Assembly (NCBI RefSeq): GCF_900177415.1
Contig: NZ_FXAF01000011.1
Location: 744,001 to 808,000 of the forward strand
From: Xaviernesmea oryzae
GTDB lineage: Bacteria > Pseudomonadota > Alphaproteobacteria > Rhizobiales > Rhizobiaceae
DNA length: 64,000 nucleotides
Direction of reading: 5' to 3'
The notes beneath the pieces are model-generated. The model was not told the origin of the DNA. It saw only the letters and a list, made by a program, of their open reading frames with translations, and made no database searches. The first letter of the stretch is position 1; each line of letters opens with the position of its first letter. Shown here piece after piece: positions 51,609 to 60,435 of this stretch. Both the position numbers and the translations under genes were made by a program.

Positions 51609-52481
51609 ATGACCGACCTGACCTTCGCTCCCGTCGATATCGACGGCGTTCTCAAGATCATTCCGCCGACCGCACCGGCGGTTCCGCTGGTCTTCGACTC
51701 GCCCCATAGCGGGCTGGTGATCCCGGATTTCGAACGGATCGTTCCGGACGAGTTGGTACGTGTCGCAGCCGACACCTATGTGGACGACCTCTTCGGCTTC
51801 GCGCCGTCGATCGGCGCGCCGCTGTTGATCGCGCACTTTCCGCGCAGTTTCCTCGATTTGAACCGTTCGCTGAAGGACGTCGACCTGGAAATGGTGGAAG
51901 GCGAATGGCCGCATCCGGTACGCGACAGCGCGTCTGCCCGCCGCGGCATGGGGCTCACCTGGCGTTATGCCTGGGGCGACACGCCGATGTATGGACGCAG
52001 GTTCACCGCGAAGGAACTGGAAGACCGCATCGATACCTATTGGCGGCCCTATCACCGCGAGATCGTCCGGCTGCTGGATGAGACATATGCGGCCTTCGGC
52101 AAGGTCTACCACGTCAACTGCCATTCCATGCCGGCGGTCGGCCATGTGCTCTCGCCGGATCCGGCCGGAACGGTGCGCAAGGACGTCGTCGTCGGAGATT
52201 ACGACGGACAGGCAAGCGAACCGGATTTCGTCAGGCTGGTTGTCGAGACGCTGGAAGCCTTCGGCTATTCGGTCTCGCTCAACATTCCCTTCCGTGGCGC
52301 CGAACTGGTTTCCGCCTATTCTGCGCCGGCAAGGAACCGCCACAGCATCCAGATCGAGCTCAACCGCAAGCTCTATATGGACGAGGTCAGCCGGGAGAAG
52401 ACCACCGGCTACGACGAGCTGAAAGCCAATCTCGCCAAGCTCGGCCATGTCATGCGCGACTACGTGACCGGCAAGGCCTGA
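51609..52481 (+). CDS. N-formylglutamate amidohydrolase family protein
   Basis: A 290-residue HutG-type (FGase) zinc hydrolase. Marks: VFDSPHSGLVIP, TYVDDLFGFAPSIGAPLLIAHFPRSFLDLNRS and VNCHSMPAVGH. The family cleaves N-formyl-glutamate, last step of one histidine pathway, but no hut genes are near. Ends the operon; its neighbour GGT also handles glutamyl compounds, so the final product may be glutamate. 11 bp after the GGT stop. Confidence 0.87.
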   Translation: MTDLTFAPVDIDGVLKIIPPTAPAVPLVFDSPHSGLVIPDFERIVPDELVRVAADTYVDDLFGFAPSIGAPLLIAHFPRSFLDLNRSLKDVDLEMVEGEWPHPVRDSASARRGMGLTWRYAWGDTPMYGRRFTAKELEDRIDTYWRPYHREIVRLLDETYAAFGKVYHVNCHSMPAVGHVLSPDPAGTVRKDVVVGDYDGQASEPDFVRLVVETLEAFGYSVSLNIPFRGAELVSAYSAPARNRHSIQIELNRKLYMDEVSREKTTGYDELKANLAKLGHVMRDYVTGKA

Positions 52482-52488
52482 AACGGTT

Positions 52489-53349
52489 CTACGCCGTCAT
52501 GCTCTGGAAATGCCGCATCATGCGGGCGGCATCCGGCTCACGGCCGGTGATGAGCTGGAAGGCGCCCACCGCCTGGAAGACCGCCATGCCGCCGCCATCC
52601 AGAACCTGGCAGCCGCGTCTTTTCGCCTGCTTCAGGAGCTCGGTTTCCAGAGGAAAATAGACGATCTCCGCCACCCAGTGATGGGGCTGGAGCAGTCCAG
52701 GCGGCAGCGGTATGCCGGGATATTTCACCATGCCTGTCGGCGTGGCGTGGATAAGCCCGGATGCGGCCTCCACGGCGGAGGTTATGTCGCCCGATGCCCG
52801 GATGGTTGCTTCCGGAAAGAGCGATGACATCGTCTCTGCCAACTGCTCGGCTCTCTCCTGCTCCCGATCGAAGACCGTCAGCGCCTTCAGGCCGAGAGAA
52901 AGGACGGCATAGGCGGTGGCGACACCCGCTCCGCCCGCGCCGATCTGGACCGCGGCGGTGAGATCTGCCCCCGGCAGGCCGCGCCGAAAGCTCTCGGCAA
53001 AGCCCCACCAGTCCGTGTTGTGCCCAAACCGCCTGCCATCCTTCAGCACCACCGTGTTGACGGCGCCGAGCGCTCGCGCCTCTTCGGAAAGTTCGTCGAG
53101 ATAGGAGATGACGAGTTGCTTGCAGGGATGGGTGATGTTGAGACCGCTCAAACCCCTCTCTTCCGCATCCTTGAGCAGATCCGGCAGACTGTCGGTCGTC
53201 AGCCCCAGCTGGGCGAGATCGATCAGCTCGTATTCATAGCGGAAACCCTGTGCGTCGCCTTCCTTCATATGCATGGAAGGCGTCAGTGATGCCTGTATGC
53301 CGGAGCCGATCAGCCCGGCCTTCAAAGGTTTCAGCAATGTCTCGGCCAT
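52489..53349 (-). CDS. Quinate/shikimate dehydrogenase (NAD-type, QsuD-like)
   Basis: A 286-residue AroE-fold enzyme. Catalytic K77 in NITHPCKQ and D113 in GHNTDWWGF are present. The dinucleotide loop GAGGAG (137-142) is followed by D161 at the end of the second strand (VFDREQERAEQL), a feature of NAD-preferring enzymes such as Corynebacterium QsuD, where biosynthetic AroE has an NADP-binding NRT-like motif. The N-terminus GLIGSGIQASLTPSMH and the C-terminus also resemble QsuD. It follows a TRAP importer operon, so catabolic oxidation of quinate or shikimate is more likely than aromatic amino acid synthesis. Confidence 0.83.
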   Translation of the reverse strand: MAETLLKPLKAGLIGSGIQASLTPSMHMKEGDAQGFRYEYELIDLAQLGLTTDSLPDLLKDAEERGLSGLNITHPCKQLVISYLDELSEEARALGAVNTVVLKDGRRFGHNTDWWGFAESFRRGLPGADLTAAVQIGAGGAGVATAYAVLSLGLKALTVFDREQERAEQLAETMSSLFPEATIRASGDITSAVEAASGLIHATPTGMVKYPGIPLPPGLLQPHHWVAEIVYFPLETELLKQAKRRGCQVLDGGGMAVFQAVGAFQLITGREPDAARMMRHFQSMTA

Positions 53350-53377
53350 AGCGCTCTAGCCCCGTCTGCATGATGAA

Positions 53378-53404
53378 GCCGGCCCGCCGGCAAAGCGGGC
53401 CGGC
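53378..53404. terminator. 10-bp perfect hairpin after dctP
   Basis: GCCGGCCCGC (53378-53387) pairs with 53395-53404, 7-nt loop, just beyond the binding-protein stop on the minus strand and before the dehydrogenase gene. Probably an attenuator or message stabiliser. Confidence 0.6.
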
Positions 53405-53410
53405 GAGGTC

Positions 53411-54424
53411 TTACTGCTTGCGAACCGCGTCCAGCTCCTTGAAGAGCAGCGATACCGTGTCGGCGCCGATATTGGCGCTGAACTTGTCGATCAGCGGCTT
53501 CACCGCATCACGCAGCTTCTGCGTCTCTTCCGGGCTGAGTTCGGTCACCTGCATGCCGGTCGACTTGATCTCTTCGAGCGCCTTGGCATCCGCTTCCCGC
53601 GAAACCTTGCGCTGGAAGTCCCGGGCCTCGACGGCGGCCGATTGCAGGATCGCCTTCTCCTCGTCGTTGAGGCCGTCCCAGAACTTCTTGCTGATCAGGA
53701 CGATCTGCGGATTGTACTGGTGGCGTGTGACCGTCAGGTATTTCTGCACTTCGTAGAACTTGGCGTTGATGATGTTCGCGAAGGGATTTTCCTGGCCGTC
53801 GACCGTGCCGGTTTCGAGCGCGGTATAGAGTTCGGTATAGGGCAGCGGCACCGCGTTTGCGCCGAGGCTGTTGAAGAGCTCGATCGGGATCGGCGACTGG
53901 AGCGTACGGATCTTCAGGCCCTTGATGTCCTCAAGCTTGGCAACCGGATGGCGGTTGTTGGTGAGATTGCGGAAACCGAGCTCCCAATAGGCAAGGCCCA
54001 CGAGGCCGGTCGCCGGCAGCTTGTCGGTGAGACTCTTGCCGAAGGGACCGTCCATCACCTTGTCTGCCTCTTCACCGCTGTTGAAGAGGAACGGCAGATC
54101 GACCGCGCCGAAGTCCTTCACGTTGCTGGCAAGGATGCCGGCGTTGAGAACCAGCATCTCGACCACACCGCCCTGCAGCGCGGAGACGGTCTGAACGTCG
54201 CCGCCAAGCACGCCGCCCGGGAAAAGCCTCACGTCGATCTTGCCGCCGCTCTTCTCCTTGACGATCTCCGCGAATTTCTCCATGCCGGTGACTTGCGGGT
54301 GGCCCTTGTTGTTGGCGGCCGCGAATTTCAGCGTATGCGCACGGATCTCGGCGGATGCCGTGCCCGCGAAGAGAAGCGCCGGAATGGCAATCCCGAGCGC
54401 CAGTTTCATCACCTTGTTGAACAT
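53411..54424 (-). CDS. TRAP transporter substrate-binding protein (DctP)
   Basis: A 337-residue periplasmic protein starting at ATG 54424, with GGGAGGAAAG just upstream. Sec signal ends near ASA before EIRAH. DctP marks: FPGGVLGGDVQTVSALQGGVVEM, the arginine block IKGLKIRTLQSPIPIELFNSLGANAVPLPYTELYTALETGTVDGQENP (split: GLKIRTLQSPIP and PLPYTELYTALETG). Part of dctQ-dctM-dctP-dehydrogenase. Confidence 0.92.
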   Translation of the reverse strand: MFNKVMKLALGIAIPALLFAGTASAEIRAHTLKFAAANNKGHPQVTGMEKFAEIVKEKSGGKIDVRLFPGGVLGGDVQTVSALQGGVVEMLVLNAGILASNVKDFGAVDLPFLFNSGEEADKVMDGPFGKSLTDKLPATGLVGLAYWELGFRNLTNNRHPVAKLEDIKGLKIRTLQSPIPIELFNSLGANAVPLPYTELYTALETGTVDGQENPFANIINAKFYEVQKYLTVTRHQYNPQIVLISKKFWDGLNDEEKAILQSAAVEARDFQRKVSREADAKALEEIKSTGMQVTELSPEETQKLRDAVKPLIDKFSANIGADTVSLLFKELDAVRKQ

Positions 54425-54494
54425 GCTTTCCTCCCTCTGATGGCCGCGATCCTCCACGGCCGGTTGATATTGCACTGCTAAGGACCTTCCGGCC

Positions 54495-55775
54495 TCAATG
54501 CCCGAACCAGGCAACCGGCACGGTCACCAGCTGCGGGAAGAGGACGAGAAGGAAAAGGACGATCAGTTCGGCGATCATGAAGGGCATGACGCCTTTCATG
54601 AGGTCTTCCATCGACAGCTTCGAGACGCCGCAGATGACGTTGAGCACGGTGCCGACGGGCGGCGTGATGAGGCCGATCGAATTGTTGATGATGAACAGCA
54701 CGCCGAAATAGACCGGATCGATGCCCGCCTGCTTGATGATCGGCATCAAGACCGGCGTCATCACGAGAATGGTCGGCGTCATGTCCATGGCCGTGCCGAC
54801 GACGACGACCAGCACCATGATCGCAATGAGCAGCAGCGTCTGGTTGTCCATCAGCGGCTCGATCAGCTTCACGAGGTCGCCCGGCACGTCGGCAACGGTG
54901 ATCAGCCAGGCGGAGACCGCCGCACATGCGACCAGGAACATCACGACGGCGGTAATCTTGGCGGCCGCGACGAAGACCTCGAAGAGCCGCGAGGGCGGCA
55001 GTTCGCGATAGACCACCATCGAGACGAAGAGTGAGTAAACCGCCGCAACGACGCCTGCCTCGGTCGGCGTGAAGACGCCGAATTTCAGGCCGACGATGAT
55101 GATGACCGGCAGCATCAGCGCCCAGATGCTGTCGAGGAAAGCCTTGAGGCGCACCTCGCCGCTCTGTCGCCTCGGCAGTTCGAACTGTTCCTTGCGCGCG
55201 ACGATCAGCCAGGTGATGCAGAGCGCGAACGCGATCAGCAGGCCGGGAACGATGCCGGCAAGGAAAAGCTTGGTGATCGAGACGCCGCCGATGACGCCGT
55301 AGAGGATGAAGCCGATCGACGGCGGGATGATCGGGCCGATGATCGAAGCGGAGGCGAGCAGACCGCCCGTGCGGGCCGGATCATGGCCGGACTTGATCAT
55401 CATCGGGAAAAGCAGCGCCCCGAGCGCCGCCGCATCCGCCACGGCAGAACCGGAAAGGCTCGAAAGGATGCAGGCCGCGAAGATCGCCACGAAGCCGAGG
55501 CCGCCGCGAATATGGCCGACCATGGCCATGGCGAGATTGACGATACGCTTCGACAATCCGCCGGTGTTCATGACCTCGCCGGCAAGCAGGAAGAAAGGGA
55601 CCGCCATCAGCGGAAAGCTGTCGGCTCCGTTCAGGACGTTCTGCGCGACGATCTGAGCGTCGAAAATGTCCATGTACATCATCAGCGCGACGCCGCTGAG
55701 GATCAGGGCAAAGGCGATCGGCACGCCGAGCGCCATGGGGCCGAGAAGCGCGCCAAGGAAAACGGTAAGCGTCAT
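54495..55775 (-). CDS. TRAP transporter large membrane subunit (DctM)
   Basis: A 426-residue, about 12-helix subunit starting at ATG 55775 after GAGGAG. Marks: MAVPFFLLAGEVMNTGGLSKR, SSLSGSAVADAAALGALLFP and GPIIPPSIGFILYG. It lies 11 bp after dctQ. Powers uptake by an ion gradient. Confidence 0.92.
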   Translation of the reverse strand: MTLTVFLGALLGPMALGVPIAFALILSGVALMMYMDIFDAQIVAQNVLNGADSFPLMAVPFFLLAGEVMNTGGLSKRIVNLAMAMVGHIRGGLGFVAIFAACILSSLSGSAVADAAALGALLFPMMIKSGHDPARTGGLLASASIIGPIIPPSIGFILYGVIGGVSITKLFLAGIVPGLLIAFALCITWLIVARKEQFELPRRQSGEVRLKAFLDSIWALMLPVIIIVGLKFGVFTPTEAGVVAAVYSLFVSMVVYRELPPSRLFEVFVAAAKITAVVMFLVACAAVSAWLITVADVPGDLVKLIEPLMDNQTLLLIAIMVLVVVVGTAMDMTPTILVMTPVLMPIIKQAGIDPVYFGVLFIINNSIGLITPPVGTVLNVICGVSKLSMEDLMKGVMPFMIAELIVLFLLVLFPQLVTVPVAWFGH

Positions 55776-55786
55776 GATCCGTCTCC

Positions 55787-56353
55787 TCAGACCTTGGTGC
55801 CGCCGGCGGCGGTCGCCGCCGCTTCGGGATGATCGTCGAGAGCGACCTCTTCCTCGCTGTCGCGCACGAGCTGCGCGGTCGCGATGTCGATGCGGCCGGC
55901 CGCCACCTGGAATGCATCCCAGAGGATGATGAGGAAGGTCGGCACACCGAAGGCGAGACCCGCGCCGTAGAACCAGCCCATGGAAATGCCCGTCGCCGGC
56001 ATCGAGGCCGGCAGGTTGATGAGCGTCTGCGTCCAGCTTCCGCTGATCATTAGCCAGGTTGCGACAAGCATCAGGCCCTGCCCCAGCAGAACCGCGATCC
56101 TGGCTCCGGCCGGCGGCAGGCGCTTCAGCAACGAATCGACCCCGAGATGGCCATGCTCGCGCATGGCGACGACGGCCCCGAGGAATGTCAGCCAAATGAA
56201 GAAGACGCGCGACAGCTCTTCCGAAATCGTGATGCCCTGATTGAAAGCGTAGCGCAGCACGACGTTGCCGAAGACCAGCACGACCATGCCCGCCAGAAGC
56301 AGCGCGATGATGATCTTCAGTACGAAGAAGTAAAAATCGATGATCCGTGTCAT
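55787..56353 (-). CDS. TRAP transporter small membrane subunit (DctQ)
   Basis: A 188-residue four-helix subunit. ATG 56353 is preferred (GGGAGGA upstream); the frame continues to 56407 without support. Marks: FGNVVLRYAFNQGITISEELSRVFFIWLTFLGAVVAMREHGHLGVD (split: NVVLRYAFNQGITISEELSR and LGAVVAMREHGHLGVD). First gene of the operon, divergent from the TetR gene. Confidence 0.9.
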   Translation of the reverse strand: MTRIIDFYFFVLKIIIALLLAGMVVLVFGNVVLRYAFNQGITISEELSRVFFIWLTFLGAVVAMREHGHLGVDSLLKRLPPAGARIAVLLGQGLMLVATWLMISGSWTQTLINLPASMPATGISMGWFYGAGLAFGVPTFLIILWDAFQVAAGRIDIATAQLVRDSEEEVALDDHPEAAATAAGGTKV

Positions 56354-56489
56354 TTTCCAGTCCTCCCAAGGCCCTGCCATCGAATGGTGACAGGCGTGAC
56401 CGCTCAAGCAGCGACCCGATCACGCGCTTTGACAAGTGCCTTTGCCAGAACCACCTCCTCAGGGATCGACTGGCATGGCTCGTAAAATG

Positions 56490-56505
56490 TACGAACTAGT
56501 GAGTA
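56490..56505. promoter_or_regulatory. Imperfect palindrome, candidate TetR operator
   Basis: TACGAACTAGTGAGTA: TAC and ACT mirror AGT and GTA around an ACTAGT centre, with two mismatched positions each side. It lies in the control region shared by the TRAP operon and the TetR gene, about 137 bp from dctQ and 122 bp from tetR. Size and placement fit a TetR dimer site. Confidence 0.45.
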
Positions 56506-56626
56506 TGTCAAGCGCGATCTATTGAAAGCTGCGCCCCGCCCCGCTATGACTTTGGAAAAAATGCGGAAAAACGGGTGTGGATAATTGGGAAGCCGGGACG
56601 CGCTTCCGCAAGACAGGTGAACAAGG

Positions 56627-57295
56627 GTGGAGAAAGCGGCTTCGGAGATGGCAGCAAGACGCGAAAACGGCAGGAAGAATGATCCGCAGCGCACCCAGGA
56701 GGACATCCTGGAAGTCGCGACGGAGGAGTTTTCCACCCACGGCCTCGCCGGCGGTCGCGTCGACGCGATCGCGGAAAAGACCCGCACCTCGAAGCGGATG
56801 ATCTACTATTATTTCGGCAGCAAGGAAGGGCTCTACCTGGCAGTCCTGGAACGTGCCTATCGCAAGATCCGCACGTTGGAAGCGGATCTCCAGCTTTCCA
56901 ACCTGCCGCCGGAGCAGGCGCTGCGCGTGCTGATCTCGACGACGTTCGAGCACGATGAAACAAATCCGGATTTCGTCCGCCTCGTCAGCATCGAGAACAT
57001 CCATCACGCCGCCCACATGCTGCGTTCGGAGGCGATCCGCGACTTGAACGTCTCGGTTATCGAGACGATCGCCGCTATCCTGGAACGCGGCGCCGCCGAA
57101 GGCGTGTTCACCCGCAAGGCGGATCCGATCGACATCCATATGCTGATCAGCGCCTTCTGCTTCTTCCGCGTCTCGAACCGCTACACCTTCAGCACCATCT
57201 TCCGCCGCGATCTCTCCGAAGCGGCGACGATGGAGCGGCACAAGGGAATGATCGCCGATGCGGTGGTCAGCTATCTTCAGGGCAAAGCCGGCTAA
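56627..57295 (+). CDS. TetR/AcrR-family transcriptional regulator
   Basis: A 222-residue repressor-type protein. GTG 56627 is preferred, with AGGTGA six bases upstream; ATG 56648 is the alternative. DNA-binding domain at about residues 20-70: TQEDILEVATEEFSTHGLAGG, then RVDAIAEKTRTSKRMIYYYFGSKEGLY as two visible pieces (RVDAIAEKTRTS, MIYYYFGSKEGLY). The C-terminal ligand domain resembles the TetR_C-type region of regulators of small-molecule catabolism. Divergent from the TRAP/dehydrogenase operon, which it probably controls. Confidence 0.88.
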   Translation: MEKAASEMAARRENGRKNDPQRTQEDILEVATEEFSTHGLAGGRVDAIAEKTRTSKRMIYYYFGSKEGLYLAVLERAYRKIRTLEADLQLSNLPPEQALRVLISTTFEHDETNPDFVRLVSIENIHHAAHMLRSEAIRDLNVSVIETIAAILERGAAEGVFTRKADPIDIHMLISAFCFFRVSNRYTFSTIFRRDLSEAATMERHKGMIADAVVSYLQGKAG

Positions 57296-57352
57296 CCGGG
57301 GGCGCAATACGACCGTAATCCGATGATCGCCGACGGCACCCCCACCGGCAGC

Positions 57353-57673
57353 TCAATGTTGTCGGTCGATCAGGATGCGCATGATCGCCACCCGCTCGGG
57401 CAGCGCGACGAGAAATTCGGGATCCCGGTCGAGGTGATGCACTTTGTCGGGATCGCCGCCGGTGAACGCCGCCATGGACTCGAAATCGGGCCAATAGGAG
57501 GTGGTCACGAACTCCGTCTCCTCACCCAGCTCCTCGCGGAAGAGCTGGACGGCAAGTGCGGTTTTCACGAGCGGCGGAATGCCCACCTCTCGCAAATATG
57601 CTTCATATTCGTCTGCGGTCTTTGCGGGCGTCCGACCCCGCCAGATTCTCGCGATCGTTGCCTTGTTGTTCAT
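57353..57673 (-). CDS. Small ABM-like (antibiotic biosynthesis monooxygenase domain) protein
   Basis: A 106-residue single-domain protein with an alpha+beta dimeric barrel look: IARIWRGRTPAKTADEYEAYL, VQLFREELGEETEFVTTSYWPDFESMAAFTGGDPD (split: LFREELGEETEFVTTSYW and DFESMAAFTGGD). ATG 57673 follows GGAGGAG. Such proteins act as monooxygenases or stress/haem accessory proteins; the function here is unknown. Lies 114 bp downstream of a LysR gene on the same strand. Confidence 0.6.
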   Translation of the reverse strand: MNNKATIARIWRGRTPAKTADEYEAYLREVGIPPLVKTALAVQLFREELGEETEFVTTSYWPDFESMAAFTGGDPDKVHHLDRDPEFLVALPERVAIMRILIDRQH

Positions 57674-57787
57674 GGAATGCTCCTCCGTCTTGGTTTGCCG
57701 GAGCAAGTAGAACCGCGACACGAACAGGCAAGTATCGCCCCTCAGAAGACGCCTTCAGACATCTGAAAGCGCAAAGCCTGCCCGCCG

Positions 57788-58717
57788 TTATCCCCTGCCC
57801 CGGCCGGGGGCAAGGAAGGCGGCGATCGAGGTCTCGTCGTGACCGGCAGCCTCCAGGAACCGGCGCGCGAATTCGGCCGCCGAACCTTTCAGCGCGTCGT
57901 TGGGGCGGATCAGATGAAACGCCAGATGATGATCGATCGTCCTCTCCGAAACCGCAACAAGCCGACCGGATGCCAAAGCCGCATCGACAAGCGGCGGGCG
58001 GGCAAGCGCGATCCCGATACCTTGCGCGCAGGCATCGATCACCAGATTATAGTCCTCGAAGCGCCGGTCCTGACCCCGCGGCACGTACTCCACCCCTTCG
58101 GCCGCCAGCCAGCGACGCCAGCCCTCGATGTTGGAATCGTGCAGGATCGGCAGCTCGAGCAATGCCTTGGCGTCCGGGCATGACCCCAGCCGGTCGGCCA
58201 GCGCAGGCGATGCAATCGGGAAAAGCTTCTCCTGCCAGAGCGGCAGGCTGCGCACGCCGGCCCAAGGCCCCTTGCCGCAGCGGATCGCCAGATCGATCCC
58301 TTCGCTGAAATCCGCCAGGCGATGCTCCAGGATCATGTCGAGATGGATGTCGTTTGCCTCCAGCATCGGCAGGCGCGAAAACAGCCAAAGCGAGGCGACC
58401 GAGGGCGTCACCGAAAGCCTGACCACCGTCTTGCTGCGGCGAGGCCGCCAGCGTTCGTCGGAATCGCCGAGCAGTGCCAGCGCTTCCTCCGCCCGTGCAA
58501 AAAAGCGCGCGCCCTCCGGCGTCAGCGTCACGCCCCGCGCCTCGCGCGAGAAAAGCCGCACGCCCATCCAGCGCTCCAGGCGCGCTACCTGCCGCGAGAC
58601 GGCGCCATGAGTGACGCCGCCCTCTTCCGCTGCGGCGGAGAACGAGCCAAGCCTGGCGGCGCGCGCAAAGGTTTCGAGCGTGTCGAGCGGCGGCAAGGTC
58701 TGCGAGCTGTGAACCAT
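57788..58717 (-). CDS. LysR-family transcriptional regulator (GcvA-like)
   Basis: A 309-residue regulator; ATG 58717 or GTG 58723. DNA-binding domain LETFARAARLGSFSAAAEEGGVTHGAVSRQVARLE (split: LETFARAARLGSFSAAAEE and THGAVSRQVARLE) then LFSREARGVTLTPEG, as in GcvA/AmpR types. Divergent from the EamA exporter gene by 85 bp, so it probably controls it. A palindrome lies in that gap. Confidence 0.88.
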   Translation of the reverse strand: MVHSSQTLPPLDTLETFARAARLGSFSAAAEEGGVTHGAVSRQVARLERWMGVRLFSREARGVTLTPEGARFFARAEEALALLGDSDERWRPRRSKTVVRLSVTPSVASLWLFSRLPMLEANDIHLDMILEHRLADFSEGIDLAIRCGKGPWAGVRSLPLWQEKLFPIASPALADRLGSCPDAKALLELPILHDSNIEGWRRWLAAEGVEYVPRGQDRRFEDYNLVIDACAQGIGIALARPPLVDAALASGRLVAVSERTIDHHLAFHLIRPNDALKGSAAEFARRFLEAAGHDETSIAAFLAPGRGRG

Positions 58718-58730
58718 AAGCACATATGAT

Positions 58731-58744
58731 CATCGATCTCGATG
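58731..58744. promoter_or_regulatory. Palindrome between LysR and EamA genes
   Basis: CATCGA-TC-TCGATG, perfect 6-bp arms, in the 85-bp divergent gap. A candidate site for the LysR protein; short palindromes of this size also arise by chance. Confidence 0.35.
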
Positions 58745-58802
58745 CTTTTCAAGCACGGATCAAGAGCGTAAGCCGGCGAGCACAAACATGGATGGAGCGG
58801 AC

Positions 58803-59711
58803 ATGAGCGCGGTTTCGATGAACGAAAGTGCCGGGAACGAAAGACAGGGATTTGATGCGATCGCTTTCCTGGCGATCCTGGTGACCATCGTCTTCTGGGC
58901 GTCATCCTTCGTGGTGATCCGCATCTGCCTCGGCCCGCTGACGCCGGTCGAACTCGCGGCAGCGCGTTACGTGGGAGCCGCGCTGATTGCCGCCGTCTAT
59001 CTCGCCGCCGTCCGGCCGGCGCTTCCCGCAAGGCGCGATCTTCTGCGCCTCACAGTCGCCGGCGTGCTCTTCATCGCGGCCTATGCCGTTCTCTTGAACA
59101 TGGGCGAACGCACCGTGGCGGCAGGCCCGGCAAGCTTCATCATCAACACCATGCCGGTCTTCACCGCCCTTATCGCCACCTTCGCGCTCGGCGAGAAATT
59201 CGGGCGCTGGGGCTGGGTCGGAACGGCGATCTCCTTCGCCGGCGTGACGCTGATCGCCGCTTCGAGCGACGAGGGCTTCGATCTCGATCCGAACGCGGTC
59301 CTCATCCTCGGCGCTGCCCTCTGCTCCGCCATTGCGAGCGTGCTGCAGAAGCCGATCCTCGGCCGCATGCCGGCGCTGGCCGTCACGGCCTGGCTGCTGC
59401 TGATCGGCGCCATTCCATTGCTGCCGGCCGTCCCGGCGACCGTTCAGGCGCTCGCCGCCGCGCCAGCCGAGGTGAATTGGGGCGTTGCCTATCTGGTGCT
59501 TTTCCCGACGGCCATCGGCTACGTCACCTGGGCAATCGCATTGAAACGGCTTTCCGCTGCCCGGGCGGCCAATTTCCTCTACGGCGTTCCGCCGACCGCA
59601 ACGCTTATCGGCTTCGTCTGGCTGGGCGAAGTCCCGACGCTGATCGGCGCAATCGGAGGGGTCATGGCCATTCTCGGCGTCCTGGTCGTCAACCTGATGC
59701 GGAAAAGATAG
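58803..59711 (+). CDS. EamA/DMT-family exporter
   Basis: A 302-residue membrane protein with ten predicted helices in two EamA repeats. ATG 58803 has GGAG five bases upstream and is preferred over ATG 58788. Marks: FWASSFVVIRICLGPLTPVELAAARY, PASFIINTMPVFTALIATFALGEKF and PTAIGYVTWAIALKRLSAARAANFLYGVPP. Likely exports an amino acid or metabolite. Confidence 0.88.
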   Translation: MSAVSMNESAGNERQGFDAIAFLAILVTIVFWASSFVVIRICLGPLTPVELAAARYVGAALIAAVYLAAVRPALPARRDLLRLTVAGVLFIAAYAVLLNMGERTVAAGPASFIINTMPVFTALIATFALGEKFGRWGWVGTAISFAGVTLIAASSDEGFDLDPNAVLILGAALCSAIASVLQKPILGRMPALAVTAWLLLIGAIPLLPAVPATVQALAAAPAEVNWGVAYLVLFPTAIGYVTWAIALKRLSAARAANFLYGVPPTATLIGFVWLGEVPTLIGAIGGVMAILGVLVVNLMRKR

Positions 59712-59717
59712 AGCCGA

Positions 59718-60326
59718 TTATTTCCCATTGACCAGATTGAGGATGAGCTGATGGACGTTGCCGCCGTCGCTCATCTCCATGCGGTCGAAATCGCTGCTCC
59801 GTTGCCGCTGCGCCCGTGAAATTTCGCCGAGCTTCGCCTGTAGCTCGGTCCTGACCTTCGCGCATTTCGGGTCATCGGGGACGCTGAGCCCGACGCTCAC
59901 CCGCTCGATCTCCTTCACCATGTCGGTGATCATCACTCCATGCACCTCTTCGTGCCTGCGGACACCGGCGATGAAAACGTCCCACTTCTTCTTGAGATCC
60001 GGCGACAGGGCCGAAACCGGCTTCGGCAGCACATAGGTGATGACGAGCCGCGGCAGGGCAGAAACCAGCGTGCAGGCGCCGTTCGGCTGCGGCTCGTATT
60101 TCCGCGTCCAGGTGAGCTTGAAATTGGTGTGGGCGATGGTGCGCACCTCTCGGCCGATCTTCGGACCGCGTTCGCCGATCGAGGCATAGAGTTCTATGCC
60201 GGACGTGCCGGTGATCGCATAGGTCTGCACCTGCTCGGTGGCCCGCCATTGCATCTGAGCGGCCGCAGGAAGAGGCATGAGCGCGAGACAGGCTGCCTGC
60301 CACCAGATTCCAATGCCTCTTCTCAC
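59718..60326 (-). CDS. DUF922 family secreted putative zinc protease
   Basis: A 202-residue protein starting with GTG 60326 after GGAGG. Residues 1-23 form a signal peptide ending AAA before QMQW, so it is probably periplasmic. HEEVH (125-129) is a zincin-type metal motif as in the DUF922 family. No activity is proven for the family to my knowledge. Converges with the EamA gene. Confidence 0.75.
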   Translation of the reverse strand: MRRGIGIWWQAACLALMPLPAAAQMQWRATEQVQTYAITGTSGIELYASIGERGPKIGREVRTIAHTNFKLTWTRKYEPQPNGACTLVSALPRLVITYVLPKPVSALSPDLKKKWDVFIAGVRRHEEVHGVMITDMVKEIERVSVGLSVPDDPKCAKVRTELQAKLGEISRAQRQRSSDFDRMEMSDGGNVHQLILNLVNGK

Positions 60327-60435
60327 GTCCTGCCTCCAGATGCGCGCCGGAGGACGAAACTAAAAGTGGAAGGAGATGGTTGCAATCGTCGAAACGAAGC
60401 ATTCTCCGCGAAGTCGACAGGCGCGGACGGAAAGC

